A stretch of DNA of 33,985 nt, from contig JADLHE010000537.1 in NCBI GenBank assembly GCA_020848965.1, forward strand, positions 1 through 33,985, given 5' to 3'. Numbering within the stretch: the stretch's first letter is position 1; each line of letters opens with the position of its first letter. The notes below the pieces were generated by a model that ran no database searches, had not been told where the DNA came from, and saw nothing but the letters and a program-made list of their open reading frames with translations. Positions 24,674-32,355 of the stretch are shown here, piece by piece. Origin of the DNA: Saprospiraceae bacterium. Lineage in GTDB: Bacteria > Bacteroidota > Bacteroidia > Chitinophagales > Saprospiraceae. Both the position numbers and the translations under genes were made by a program.

Positions 24674-27514
24674 ATGAACTCGATGATTTATCGCTTATTC
24701 GTCATAGCTCTTTTAACGACCACATTGGGAGTCAGGCTTGTTGCACAATGCACCTCCAATGCAGGTTTTATGGTCAATTTACAAATTGATGCCTGTGGTG
24801 CCGAAACCATAACTGCACAACATGCGGGAGGGCAAACCTTGGATGCCAACGACGCCTTACAATATGTGCTGCACACGTCTGCTGGCCCAGTGCTGGGCGT
24901 TGTTCTGGCAGAAAGCACCACACCAACCTTTGCATTTCCACCCTTGGGTATTTATGGGCAGACCTATTACATCTCTGCCATTGTTGGCAACGACTTAGGC
25001 GGCGGTGATGTGGACTTATTTGACCCCTGCCTCTCAGTATCTATTGGAACACCAGTCACTTGGCACGAAATACCGACGGTTACGCTGGTTGAGCAAACCG
25101 TGGAGGCCTGCCCCGGCGAATTAATCTGGTTCACTATAAACTATACTGGAGAAGGCCCTTGGACCTACCAACTAACTGCCAATGGGGAGCTTTTCGGCCC
25201 GTCTCAAACCAGTTCCGTAAACTCATTTACCGGCAATTTTGGAGGGCCAGACACAATGGTGGTTTGCCTCGCCAATACCAGTAACGCCTATTGCACAGGG
25301 ACTGTCAGTGGCTGCGTCACAGCCAATATTTCAGAACTGCCAACTTGTGAAATCTCCGTAACCACTGACCCCGATTGCGATGGGTTCCCGAACGGCACTA
25401 TTACTTTGGATTGCACAGGTGCCAATGGCCCAGTGAGTTACACTTGGTCAAATGGCGAGACCACGCCAAATCTTCAAAATTTGACAGGCGGTAATTATTC
25501 AGTAACCGTATCCAATGCGGAGGGCTGCACCAGAACTTACAACACTATCGTCAACTACGGAGTGCCGCTTTCTGCCAATATACTCTTGTTCGATTCCATC
25601 AGTTGCTTTGACCAGTCCGGTGCCTTGGTCTCATTGGTTGGAGGAGGCACACCACCCTATACCTACCTCTGGACAGGGCCAAACGGCTTCACTTACACAG
25701 CCAATCACCCCTATATCAAACTGCCCGGCACTTATACGCTCTTGGTTACTGATGCAGTTGGATGCACCGCACAAACTTCCATCACGGTGCAAAATACGAG
25801 CGATGATTGCGGCACCATCGTGGGAAATGTCACTACCGAATCGGATGGAAACTGCATTCTTGATTCAGGTGAAAACGGCTTGCGAAATTGGATGGTGCGG
25901 GCCACCGCCGCCAATGGCGATGAATACTTTGGCACAACCGACTCGCTGGGCCATTATGAAATTCGGATACTGGGCGGCGATTACCTGGTTGAAGCAATCC
26001 CATTTGCTGGTCTCTGGGATGCTTGCACTGCCCCTATTAGCATAACCTCGTCCGGGGTTTCCGACCTTGACACCGCCGACTTTCATTTTCATGAAATTTA
26101 CAATTGCCCGCTAATGGAGGTGGACATCAGCACGCCGTTCCTGCGTCGCTGTTTCCCCAACACTTATTTTGTGCAATACTGCAATCATGGAACCGAAACG
26201 GCCTTGGATGCAACGATAGCAGTTACACTTGACTCGCTCATCCATTTACAAGGTGCTCAAATCCCTTACACTGGTCCACTGAACGGCATCTACACCTTCG
26301 AAATCGGCGATGTAGCGCCCGGCGAATGTGGCAGCTTCTATATCAATACAGAGGTGCTTTGCGATGCAGTACTCGGCCAAACCCTCTGCGCCGAAGCACA
26401 TATCTACCCCGATTCGCTTTGCGGCCCTCCGAACGGCAATTGGTCTGGCGCTTTTGTGGACATTACTTCCGATTGCAACGCCGACAGTGTCGTGTTCACT
26501 TTGACGAACACAGGCACAGGCGATATGCCAGGCCCCTCATCCTTCATTGTGGTGCAGGACGGCGTAATGCTCATGTCCCAGACCTTTGAACTGGGGGTAG
26601 GTGAAAGCACCACGGCCAGCTACGCCGCCACAGGCGCCACCTATGTGATACTGGCCGAGCAAGTGCCAGATGCACCGGGTTTGTCCTATCCCACATTGTT
26701 CGTGGAGGGTTGCGGTGGCAATGGAGCATTTAGCCTTGGTTATGCTTCGCAATTCCCCGAAAACGACGCAGACCCCTTCCTGTCCATTGATTGTCAGGCA
26801 GTTATCGGCAGCTTCGACCCCAACGACAAACAAGGCTACCCGCTCGGCTTCGGCCCGAACAATTTGATTGAGGAAGGCCAATCCATTGACTACCTCATCC
26901 GTTTCCAGAACACGGGCACCGACACCGCCTTCAAAGTGGTGGTGAAAGATGTCATCCATCCCAACCTCGACATCGCCACGCTGCGGCCCGGCGCTTCGAG
27001 CCACCCCTACCAACTTGACATTCATCGGGACTCGCTGATTTTTACCTTCGACAACATCCTGCTGCCAGACAGCTTCGTGAACGAACCTGCCTCCCATGGC
27101 TTCGTGAAGTTCAGCATCGGCCAAAAAGCAGGTTTGAATATCGGCGATGCGATTGAAAACGAGGCGGCGATTTACTTCGACTTCAACGACCCGGTCATCA
27201 CCAACCGCACGAGGCACCAAGTGGGCGAGCCGTTCATCGTGAACAGTGTCGAGCCGCCCGTTTTGCGGAGTAAAATAAGCTGCACGGTCTATCCAAACCC
27301 GATGGGCGAGGAGGCAGTCGTCTTGATTCAAGGCGCTGAAAACCAAGATTTTGAGCTGCGGCTTTACGATATGACGGGCCGCTATTTGCGCAGCGAAAAA
27401 ATAACGGGCGGCATGGGCAAAATCAGGAAAAACGGCTTGCCCGACGGGCTTTATTTCTTCGATGTTTTGTCAGAAGGCGTGAAGCTTGGGCAAGGTAAGG
27501 TGGCGATGGAGTAA
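24674..27514 (+). CDS. T9SS-sorted adhesin with SprB-like, SdrD-like and FDPNDK domains
   Basis: A 946-aa secreted protein. The ATG at 24674 gives a signal peptide ending at RLVAQ (residue 25); a TTG-initiated extension upstream has no signal and is rejected. SprB-like repeats occupy about 225-375, with TYTWSNGETTPNLQNLTGGN and VTDAVGCTAQT-type ends. A SdrD_B/CNA-like carrier domain follows at about 385-460 (DGNCILDSGENGLRNWMVRA). A DUF7619-type domain starts at IGSFDPNDKQGYP (about 713) and ends at AAIYFDFNDPVITN. The T9SS sorting domain starts at CTVYPNP (about 870) and ends at GQGKVAME. Such proteins are exported by T9SS and displayed on the surface, probably as adhesins (inference). The stop codon TAA lies inside a REP-like inverted repeat. 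Confidence 0.92.
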   Translation: MNSMIYRLFVIALLTTTLGVRLVAQCTSNAGFMVNLQIDACGAETITAQHAGGQTLDANDALQYVLHTSAGPVLGVVLAESTTPTFAFPPLGIYGQTYYISAIVGNDLGGGDVDLFDPCLSVSIGTPVTWHEIPTVTLVEQTVEACPGELIWFTINYTGEGPWTYQLTANGELFGPSQTSSVNSFTGNFGGPDTMVVCLANTSNAYCTGTVSGCVTANISELPTCEISVTTDPDCDGFPNGTITLDCTGANGPVSYTWSNGETTPNLQNLTGGNYSVTVSNAEGCTRTYNTIVNYGVPLSANILLFDSISCFDQSGALVSLVGGGTPPYTYLWTGPNGFTYTANHPYIKLPGTYTLLVTDAVGCTAQTSITVQNTSDDCGTIVGNVTTESDGNCILDSGENGLRNWMVRATAANGDEYFGTTDSLGHYEIRILGGDYLVEAIPFAGLWDACTAPISITSSGVSDLDTADFHFHEIYNCPLMEVDISTPFLRRCFPNTYFVQYCNHGTETALDATIAVTLDSLIHLQGAQIPYTGPLNGIYTFEIGDVAPGECGSFYINTEVLCDAVLGQTLCAEAHIYPDSLCGPPNGNWSGAFVDITSDCNADSVVFTLTNTGTGDMPGPSSFIVVQDGVMLMSQTFELGVGESTTASYAATGATYVILAEQVPDAPGLSYPTLFVEGCGGNGAFSLGYASQFPENDADPFLSIDCQAVIGSFDPNDKQGYPLGFGPNNLIEEGQSIDYLIRFQNTGTDTAFKVVVKDVIHPNLDIATLRPGASSHPYQLDIHRDSLIFTFDNILLPDSFVNEPASHGFVKFSIGQKAGLNIGDAIENEAAIYFDFNDPVITNRTRHQVGEPFIVNSVEPPVLRSKISCTVYPNPMGEEAVVLIQGAENQDFELRLYDMTGRYLRSEKITGGMGKIRKNGLPDGLYFFDVLSEGVKLGQGKVAME

Positions 27515-27604
27515 CACGGTCTGGCAGACCGTGCTACCGCACTTCACACTCACCGACGCCGCTAAAACTGAAACAGGAAAGCACGGTCTGCCAGACCGTG
27601 TTAC
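27511..27604. repeat. REP-like element: perfect 25-bp inverted repeats
   Basis: Positions 27511-27535 and 27580-27604 are exact reverse complements over 25 bp, separated by 44 bp. Each arm is itself a near-perfect palindrome with the core CACGGTCTG-N-CAGACCGTG. The left arm contains the TAA stop of the adhesin gene (27512-27514). The arrangement resembles paired REP (BIME-like) elements; no transposase is present. Confidence 0.88.
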
Positions 27605-27606
27605 GG

Positions 27607-27646
27607 CGGGTTTACGGAGCGAGGGCTTCGTAAACCCGTTTTCTTT
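27607..27646 (+). terminator. Intrinsic terminator after the adhesin gene
   Basis: A 14-bp stem (27607-27620 with 27625-27638, one G-U pair) closed by a 4-nt loop GAGG is followed by TTTTCTTT. It lies immediately downstream of the REP-like pair and upstream of the cytochrome c peroxidase gene. Confidence 0.85.
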
Positions 27647-27723
27647 ATGTGACTTTTGGCAGTCAAACTCTGTTTTGGAATATCGAACTTTGCAGCTTTC
27701 AAAGCTTTGCTATTCATATTTCG

Positions 27724-28668
27724 ATGAAAAAAAATCACTTGGCACTGTTTGCATTTATTGTTGCAGCATTTCTCGTCGCCTTTTCCAGCACCGAGCCAAA
27801 AGACATCACTGAACTCGGCAAGCAACTCTTCTCCGACCCCATCCTCTCATTGGACAGCACCATCAGTTGCCAAAGCTGCCATATACCCGAATTCGCCTTT
27901 GCCGACACGGCCCGATTCAGCCGGGGCGTGGGCGGACGGCTGGGCAGGCGCAATGCACCCAGCACCATGAACATGTCGGCCCGCTCGCATTTTTTCTTCG
28001 ATGGTCGGGTGCTGGCGCTCGAAGACCAAATTTTGATGCCCATACAAGACACCCTCGAAATGCGCATGACGCTGCCGGAGGTGGCGTTGCGGCTGCGACG
28101 CAACAAGGTTTATGGCCCTGCTTTTGAAAAGTTGTTTGGCCGTCCGGCCAATGTGGAGGACATGGCCAGCGCCATCGCCGAGTTCATCCGCACCCTCGAA
28201 ACGCCCGCCACGCCCTACGACCGCTGGATGAACGACGAACCCGGTGGCATGAGCGACGCTGCCGCCCGTGGCCGTGATATTTTCATCGGAAAAGGCCGCT
28301 GCTTCGACTGCCATTTCGGGGCCGACCTGACGGGTGACGAGTTCCGAAACATCGGCCTCTACAACGGCAAAGACCTGAACGACCCCGGCCGCTCGGCCAT
28401 CACCCGCAACCCCGCTGACCTCGGAAAATTCAAAGTGGCCGGGCTGCGCAATGTGGCACTCACCGCCCCTTACATGCACAATGGCATGTTCAAGACCCTC
28501 GACGAAGTGATTGATTTCTACAACGACCCCTCGAAGGTGGTACCCGATGCCATTGGCCGGGACACCGTTTTGGCGAAGCCGATGAACCTCACCAAATGGG
28601 AAAAGGCAGATTTGAAAGCGTTTTTGGAGGCGATGACGGACGACCAATTTGTTGGGAATGATAAATGA
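27724..28668 (+). CDS. Dihaem cytochrome c peroxidase / MauG-family protein
   Basis: A 314-aa periplasmic protein. The ATG at 27724 gives a signal peptide (MKKNHLALFAFIVAAFLVAF). Haem sites are CQSCH (C49, C52, H53) and CFDCH (C193, C196, H197). Conserved family segments include GRRNAPSTMN (75-84), FFDGR (91-95) and the C-terminal APYMHNGMFKTLDEVIDFY, which carries a likely axial Met. Family members reduce hydrogen peroxide with electrons from small c-type proteins or oxidise protein substrates; which applies here cannot be told. The last codons (NDK and the stop TGA) are encoded by a heptad repeat. A near-consensus -7 element (GAACTTTG) occurs about 35-40 bp upstream. Confidence 0.92.
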   Translation: MKKNHLALFAFIVAAFLVAFSSTEPKDITELGKQLFSDPILSLDSTISCQSCHIPEFAFADTARFSRGVGGRLGRRNAPSTMNMSARSHFFFDGRVLALEDQILMPIQDTLEMRMTLPEVALRLRRNKVYGPAFEKLFGRPANVEDMASAIAEFIRTLETPATPYDRWMNDEPGGMSDAAARGRDIFIGKGRCFDCHFGADLTGDEFRNIGLYNGKDLNDPGRSAITRNPADLGKFKVAGLRNVALTAPYMHNGMFKTLDEVIDFYNDPSKVVPDAIGRDTVLAKPMNLTKWEKADLKAFLEAMTDDQFVGNDK

Positions 28669-28684
28669 TGAATGATAAATGATG
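28657..28684. repeat. Heptad tandem repeat AATGATA/AATGATG overlapping a stop codon
   Basis: Four exact alternating heptads (AATGATA, AATGATG, then again) cover 28657-28684. The stop codon TGA of the peroxidase gene at 28666-28668 is inside the second unit, so the array encodes the last three residues. Confidence 0.9.
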
Positions 28685-28782
28685 AATGGAGGCAGCACAG
28701 CCTTTCTCGAAAAAATAATCCATCTTTGAGTTTCAACTATGATTTACAATAGGTGGCAACTCTGAACTATATGGGGTGGCGC

Positions 28783-28817
28783 AATCGTAAATCGTAAATC
28801 CGAAATCCGCAATTGCT
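28783..28817. repeat. Heptad tandem repeat AATCGTA/AATCCGA overlapping the moaA start
   Basis: Five heptads: AATCGTA twice, then AATCCGA, AATCCGC and AATTGCT. The TTG start of moaA (28813-28815) lies in the fifth unit, and an in-frame TAA stop (28795-28797) lies inside the array. Confidence 0.88.
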
Positions 28818-29799
28818 ACACGACAACCACCACCGGCCCATTAATTACCTGCGGCTCGCCGTCACCGACCGCTGCAACCTTCGCTGCTTTTATTGCATGC
28901 CAGAACAGGGCATTGACTACGTGCCAAGGGCCGAACTGATGAGCTACGAGGAGATGCTCCGAATCGTGCAGGTGATGGTGGGCATGGGCATCGAAAAGCT
29001 GCGCATCACGGGTGGCGAACCGTTCCTTCGGCGGGACATGATGGATTTCCTCACGGCCATCAGCCGATTGGACGGGCTGCGGCAAATCCACATCACCACC
29101 AACGGCGTATTGACCGCCCCGCTGGTGCCCGAACTGAAACGACTTGGCATCCAATCCGTCAACCTGAGCCTCGACACGCTCAGCCCGGAGCTTTTCCATG
29201 AAATAACCCGGCGGGACGAGTTCCACCAAGTGATGAAAACCTTCGAGGCGCTGCTTTCGGCGGGCATTTCCACGAAAATCAACGCCGTGATGATGGAGGG
29301 CAAAAACGATTACGACCTGTTGCCATTGGCCATGCTCACGAAAGACAACCCGGTGGGCGTCCGTTTCATCGAGGAAATGCCGTTCAATGGCGGCGAGGCC
29401 CATTACGAAAAGCTTTGGTGGAGTCACCGCCGCATCCTCGAAACCTTGCAGCAGCACTTCCCCGACCTCCAGAAACTGCCCGACCCGCCCCACTCCACTT
29501 CCTACAACTACCAGATTCCCGGCCACCAAGGCACGGTGGGCATCATTGCGGCCTATAGCCGCACCTTCTGTGGCACTTGCAACCGCATCCGCCTGACGCC
29601 GCAGGGTATGTTGAAGACCTGCCTCTACGACGGCGGCGTTTTCAATATCAAAAACCTGCTCAGGGCTGGCGCAACGGACGAGCAACTCGCCCAAGCCGTG
29701 CTGGAAGCCCTCGGCCACCGTGCCAAAGACGGCTTTGAGGCGGAACGCAATCGCCTCTTGGGGCCAGTTGGGGAGAGCATGGCAACGATAGGGGGGTGA
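28813..29799 (+). CDS. moaA: GTP 3',8-cyclase MoaA
   Basis: MoaA rearranges GTP to 3',8-cyclo-7,8-dihydro-GTP, the first step of molybdenum cofactor synthesis. The 328-aa protein has the radical SAM cluster CNLRCFYC (C21, C25, C28), ITGGEPFLR (65-73), and the C-terminal cluster CGTC...C (C253, C256, C270) that binds GTP. It ends in Gly-Gly (327-328), a conserved feature needed for activity. The start is a TTG at 28813, because the family N-terminus (RPINYLRLAVTDRCN) fits and a TAA lies six codons upstream in frame. The start codon is inside a heptad repeat. No other molybdopterin gene is in the window. Confidence 0.94.
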   Translation: MLHDNHHRPINYLRLAVTDRCNLRCFYCMPEQGIDYVPRAELMSYEEMLRIVQVMVGMGIEKLRITGGEPFLRRDMMDFLTAISRLDGLRQIHITTNGVLTAPLVPELKRLGIQSVNLSLDTLSPELFHEITRRDEFHQVMKTFEALLSAGISTKINAVMMEGKNDYDLLPLAMLTKDNPVGVRFIEEMPFNGGEAHYEKLWWSHRRILETLQQHFPDLQKLPDPPHSTSYNYQIPGHQGTVGIIAAYSRTFCGTCNRIRLTPQGMLKTCLYDGGVFNIKNLLRAGATDEQLAQAVLEALGHRAKDGFEAERNRLLGPVGESMATIGG

Positions 29800-29838
29800 T
29801 ACTGGATGCTAGTTACTAGATACTGGATACTGGATGGC
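29799..29838. repeat. Heptad tandem repeat ATACTGG starting at the moaA stop
   Basis: Five to six heptads related to ATACTGG (three exact). The first base of the array is the last base of the moaA stop codon TGA. The unit is a shifted copy of the CTGGATA unit at 17964-17998. Confidence 0.85.
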
Positions 29839-30114
29839 GTGTGCTTTCACTGCGCAATGTTTCCTATCGTAATATGCCATAAATAGCTTGGCAAGTGGCA
29901 TCTTCGCAGCCCGAAATCGTAAATCTGAAATTTGGGGTGTTAAGAAAAAAATCCTGACGCAGTTTTTTTGACGCAGAAAGACGCAGATGATTATGATTTT
30001 TTATGTTTTTCAGGTTTTTGCTACGCAAAAACAAGGCATAATCAATCATAAAAAATCATAAAAATCTGCGTCGAAAAATTCTCTCAACACCCCTAATCTG
30101 AAATCCACATTCCT
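29839..30114. other. Non-coding region between moaA and coaX
   Basis: No gene is supported. The stretch 29839-29910 shows nothing recognisable. A short heptad array (GAAATCG, TAAATCT, GAAAT) begins at 29913 and resumes at 30095 after the palindromic element at 29932-30094. Confidence 0.6.
29932..30094. mobile_element. MITE-like palindromic element (~163 bp) with direct flanks
   Basis: The ends are GGGGTGTT (29934-29941) and AACACCCC (30086-30093). Internally the two arms pair imperfectly: GACGCAG and ATGATTTTTTATG occur in the left arm and in the reverse complement of the right arm, and GTTTTTGC (30014-30021) / GCAAAAAC (30025-30032) form the apex. The element is flanked by the 10-bp direct repeat AATCTGAAAT (29922-29931 and 30095-30104), which would be a target-site duplication. 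No coding capacity. An alternative is a structured RNA or terminator-like region. Confidence 0.6.
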
Positions 30115-30858
30115 TTGACTAATCTTTCTATTGATATTGGAAACACCCGCACGAAGCTCGCCGTGTTTCGGGGTGATGAAATGGTTGCCAATGAAGCCTG
30201 GGATGTGCTGAGCATTGACGCACTTCGGGAATACGCATACAACCATCAAGTAGGCAAGACCATACTTTCAAGCGTTGCGAAGCAATCGGACGAGTTGATG
30301 GCCTATTTAAAGTCGTTGCCCTATTTTCTGGAGCTGACGACGGAGACGCCGCTGCCCATTGCCATCCGCTACAAAACACCGCAAACGCTTGGAAAAGACC
30401 GGGTGGCTGCCGCTGTTGGGGCCTGGCATTTTTACCCAAATGAAAATTGCCTCGTGGTGGACGCTGGCACCTGCATCAAAATGGACGTGGTGAGCGCCAA
30501 GGGGGAGTTCCTCGGTGGCAATATTTCACCGGGCATCGAAATGCGGCTGAAGGCCATGCACCATTTCACGGCGAGGCTGCCTTTGGCGCAACAGGGCGAG
30601 ACGCTGCCTTTTTTCTTGGGCGACAGTACCGAAAATGCCCTCCGGAACGGCGGCGAGCTGGGCGCACTGCTGGAAGTGGAGGCTTTTATCGGGCGCTGCA
30701 AACGGAAATTCCGGGGATTGAAAATAGTAATAACAGGAGGTGACGCCGATTTTTTTGTCAGTAAGCTTAAAACCAAGATATTTGCGCACCAAAATTTAGT
30801 CCTTGCTGGGCTGAATCAAATTTTGAAATATAATGCCAAACTTTTTGAAGGATTTTAG
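30115..30858 (+). CDS. coaX: Type III pantothenate kinase
   Basis: CoaX phosphorylates pantothenate, the first step of coenzyme A synthesis. The 247-aa protein has the family motifs DIGNTRTK (7-14), GKDR (93-96), VDAGTCIKMD (115-124) and GGNISPGIEMR (134-144), plus ITGGDA near the end. The start is a TTG at 30115, with ATT at 30109 as the only other in-frame option after the TAA at 30094; the family N-terminus begins about there. Its last 26 nt overlap the next gene, so the two are translationally coupled. The promoter region may have been altered by the palindromic element upstream. Confidence 0.93.
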   Translation: MTNLSIDIGNTRTKLAVFRGDEMVANEAWDVLSIDALREYAYNHQVGKTILSSVAKQSDELMAYLKSLPYFLELTTETPLPIAIRYKTPQTLGKDRVAAAVGAWHFYPNENCLVVDAGTCIKMDVVSAKGEFLGGNISPGIEMRLKAMHHFTARLPLAQQGETLPFFLGDSTENALRNGGELGALLEVEAFIGRCKRKFRGLKIVITGGDADFFVSKLKTKIFAHQNLVLAGLNQILKYNAKLFEGF

Positions 30859-32164
30859 AGGCGGTGTGTTCACGCTTTTTTTGCTGTTTTTGACCGCACT
30901 CGCCATTGCGCAGCCCAAAGACAATTCGCCCTACTCCCGCTTGGGCTTGGGCGAAATCGTGGTTCCTACCCTGTCAGCTGGCGGCTTTGCAGGCTTGTCA
31001 GCTGCCTACGCCGACCCACTCCACATCAACTTCCAGAACCCGGCCTCCATTGCCTGGCTGAGCACGGCCACCTACGAGGCGGGCCTCTATGCCGAGCGGG
31101 CAACCTTGAAGTTCGGTGGCGACAAGTCGAAGATATGGACGGGCAACCTGAGCCACCTCGTGCTGGCCTTCCCGCTGCACAACACCCACAACGACGTGCT
31201 CGACAAGAAAAAGCGAAAGCTGACCTGGGGCATGGGCATCTCCCTGACGCCGTTCTCCACGGTGGGCTACGACATTGAGACGACCTCCGTTATCCCTGAA
31301 ATTGACACAACGGTCAACGTGTATCAGGGAACGGGCGGCACGAACAAGGCCCAATGGAGCAATTCGTGGCGCTATAAAAACACTTCTTTCGGCGTACACC
31401 TCGGCTATGTGTTCGGGCAATTGGAGCGCACCCGCAGGGTAGTTTTCACGGACGTCCCGGTTTCGTACGAAGATATTTTCAAGGACAATATCAGCATCCG
31501 AGGCTTTGTGTGGTCGGTGGGTGCGCAGCAAATGATACAACTTGAGAAAAAGAAAACTGGGGACGACCTGTACAACGGCAAGGCATTGATTATCGGTGCC
31601 TTCGGCAATTCCACGAACAGTTTCAGCACGAACAGCACCGTGCTGCGAATGCGCTACAATTTCGATTACAACCACCGGGACACCATGCAGTACCTCACGG
31701 ACGTGGAGGGCAACGGAAAGCTCCCTTCTGAGTGGACGGTGGGCATCATGTACCAAGACCCCGGCAAACTCCGCCTCGGTGCCGAGTACAGTGCCAACAA
31801 TTGGAGCCAATACGAGAACGATGCCAAGCCCGACGAAACCCTCGTTGACACCCGACGCATCGCCGTGGGCGGTGAGTACATCCCCGATATTGCCTCTTAC
31901 AACAACTATTTCAAACGGATACGCTACCGGGCAGGCTTCTACCACCGCACCGACCCCCGATTGGAAGACCTAAAGCAATACGCCCTGACCGTCGGCTTTG
32001 GCTTGCCCGTCATTCTGCCACGGCAGCAGACTTCCTTCGTGAACCTGGCCTTTGAGTTTGGGAAATACGATACCTCCAACGCCATCAAGGAGAACTTCAT
32101 CAAGATGAGCCTCGGCTTCACGCTGAACGACAGTAGCTGGTTCTTCAAACGGAAGTTTGGATGA
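30833..32164 (+). CDS. Outer-membrane beta-barrel protein
   Basis: A 443-aa protein with a signal peptide (LFLLFLTALAIAQ), the N-terminal motif NSPYSRLGLGE typical of a Bacteroidota outer-membrane protein family, and alternating beta-strands to the end (for example AEYSANNWSQYE, YRAGFYHRTDPR, FVNLAFEFGKYD, ENFIKMSLGFTL). It is a predicted barrel with some resemblance to FadL/PorV-type proteins. It overlaps coaX by 26 nt, a gene order seen in other Bacteroidota. The substrate or role is unknown. Confidence 0.87.
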   Translation: MPNFLKDFRGGVFTLFLLFLTALAIAQPKDNSPYSRLGLGEIVVPTLSAGGFAGLSAAYADPLHINFQNPASIAWLSTATYEAGLYAERATLKFGGDKSKIWTGNLSHLVLAFPLHNTHNDVLDKKKRKLTWGMGISLTPFSTVGYDIETTSVIPEIDTTVNVYQGTGGTNKAQWSNSWRYKNTSFGVHLGYVFGQLERTRRVVFTDVPVSYEDIFKDNISIRGFVWSVGAQQMIQLEKKKTGDDLYNGKALIIGAFGNSTNSFSTNSTVLRMRYNFDYNHRDTMQYLTDVEGNGKLPSEWTVGIMYQDPGKLRLGAEYSANNWSQYENDAKPDETLVDTRRIAVGGEYIPDIASYNNYFKRIRYRAGFYHRTDPRLEDLKQYALTVGFGLPVILPRQQTSFVNLAFEFGKYDTSNAIKENFIKMSLGFTLNDSSWFFKRKFG

Positions 32165-32197
32165 TGCCTTGAAAATTTTGGAAATAGACAGAAGAGA

Positions 32198-32237
32198 AAA
32201 TCGGGCGGCGGCTGCAAGTCACCGCCCGATTTTTTTT
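32198..32237 (+). terminator. Intrinsic terminator after the barrel gene
   Basis: An 11-bp stem (AAATCGGGCGG at 32198-32208 with CCGCCCGATTT at 32222-32232) with a 13-nt loop is followed by a T run to 32237. It closes the coaX/barrel transcript 33 bp after the stop. Confidence 0.88.
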
Positions 32238-32318
32238 GCCCATCAGCCAAATGGAAGCAGCGTCAATAATTTTAGATGATTTTCAGGCATGGTTAATAGC
32301 CAATATGCGATATAGCAC

Positions 32319-32326
32319 TATTTTTG
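32319..32326 (+). promoter_or_regulatory. TAnnTTTG-type -7 element for the DUF3857 gene
   Basis: TATTTTTG matches the -7 consensus exactly, 29 bp before the ATG at 32356 and downstream of the terminator. No clear -33 element is found. Confidence 0.45.
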
Positions 32327-32355
32327 CGGCAATTAATTACCCAAATAATACAGTT

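Noticed and set aside
27847-28698. Minus-strand frame opposite the cytochrome c peroxidase gene
   Set aside because: The plus strand has two CxxCH motifs and conserved segments; the antisense frame has none. Similar shadows opposite moaA and the barrel gene were dropped for the same reason.
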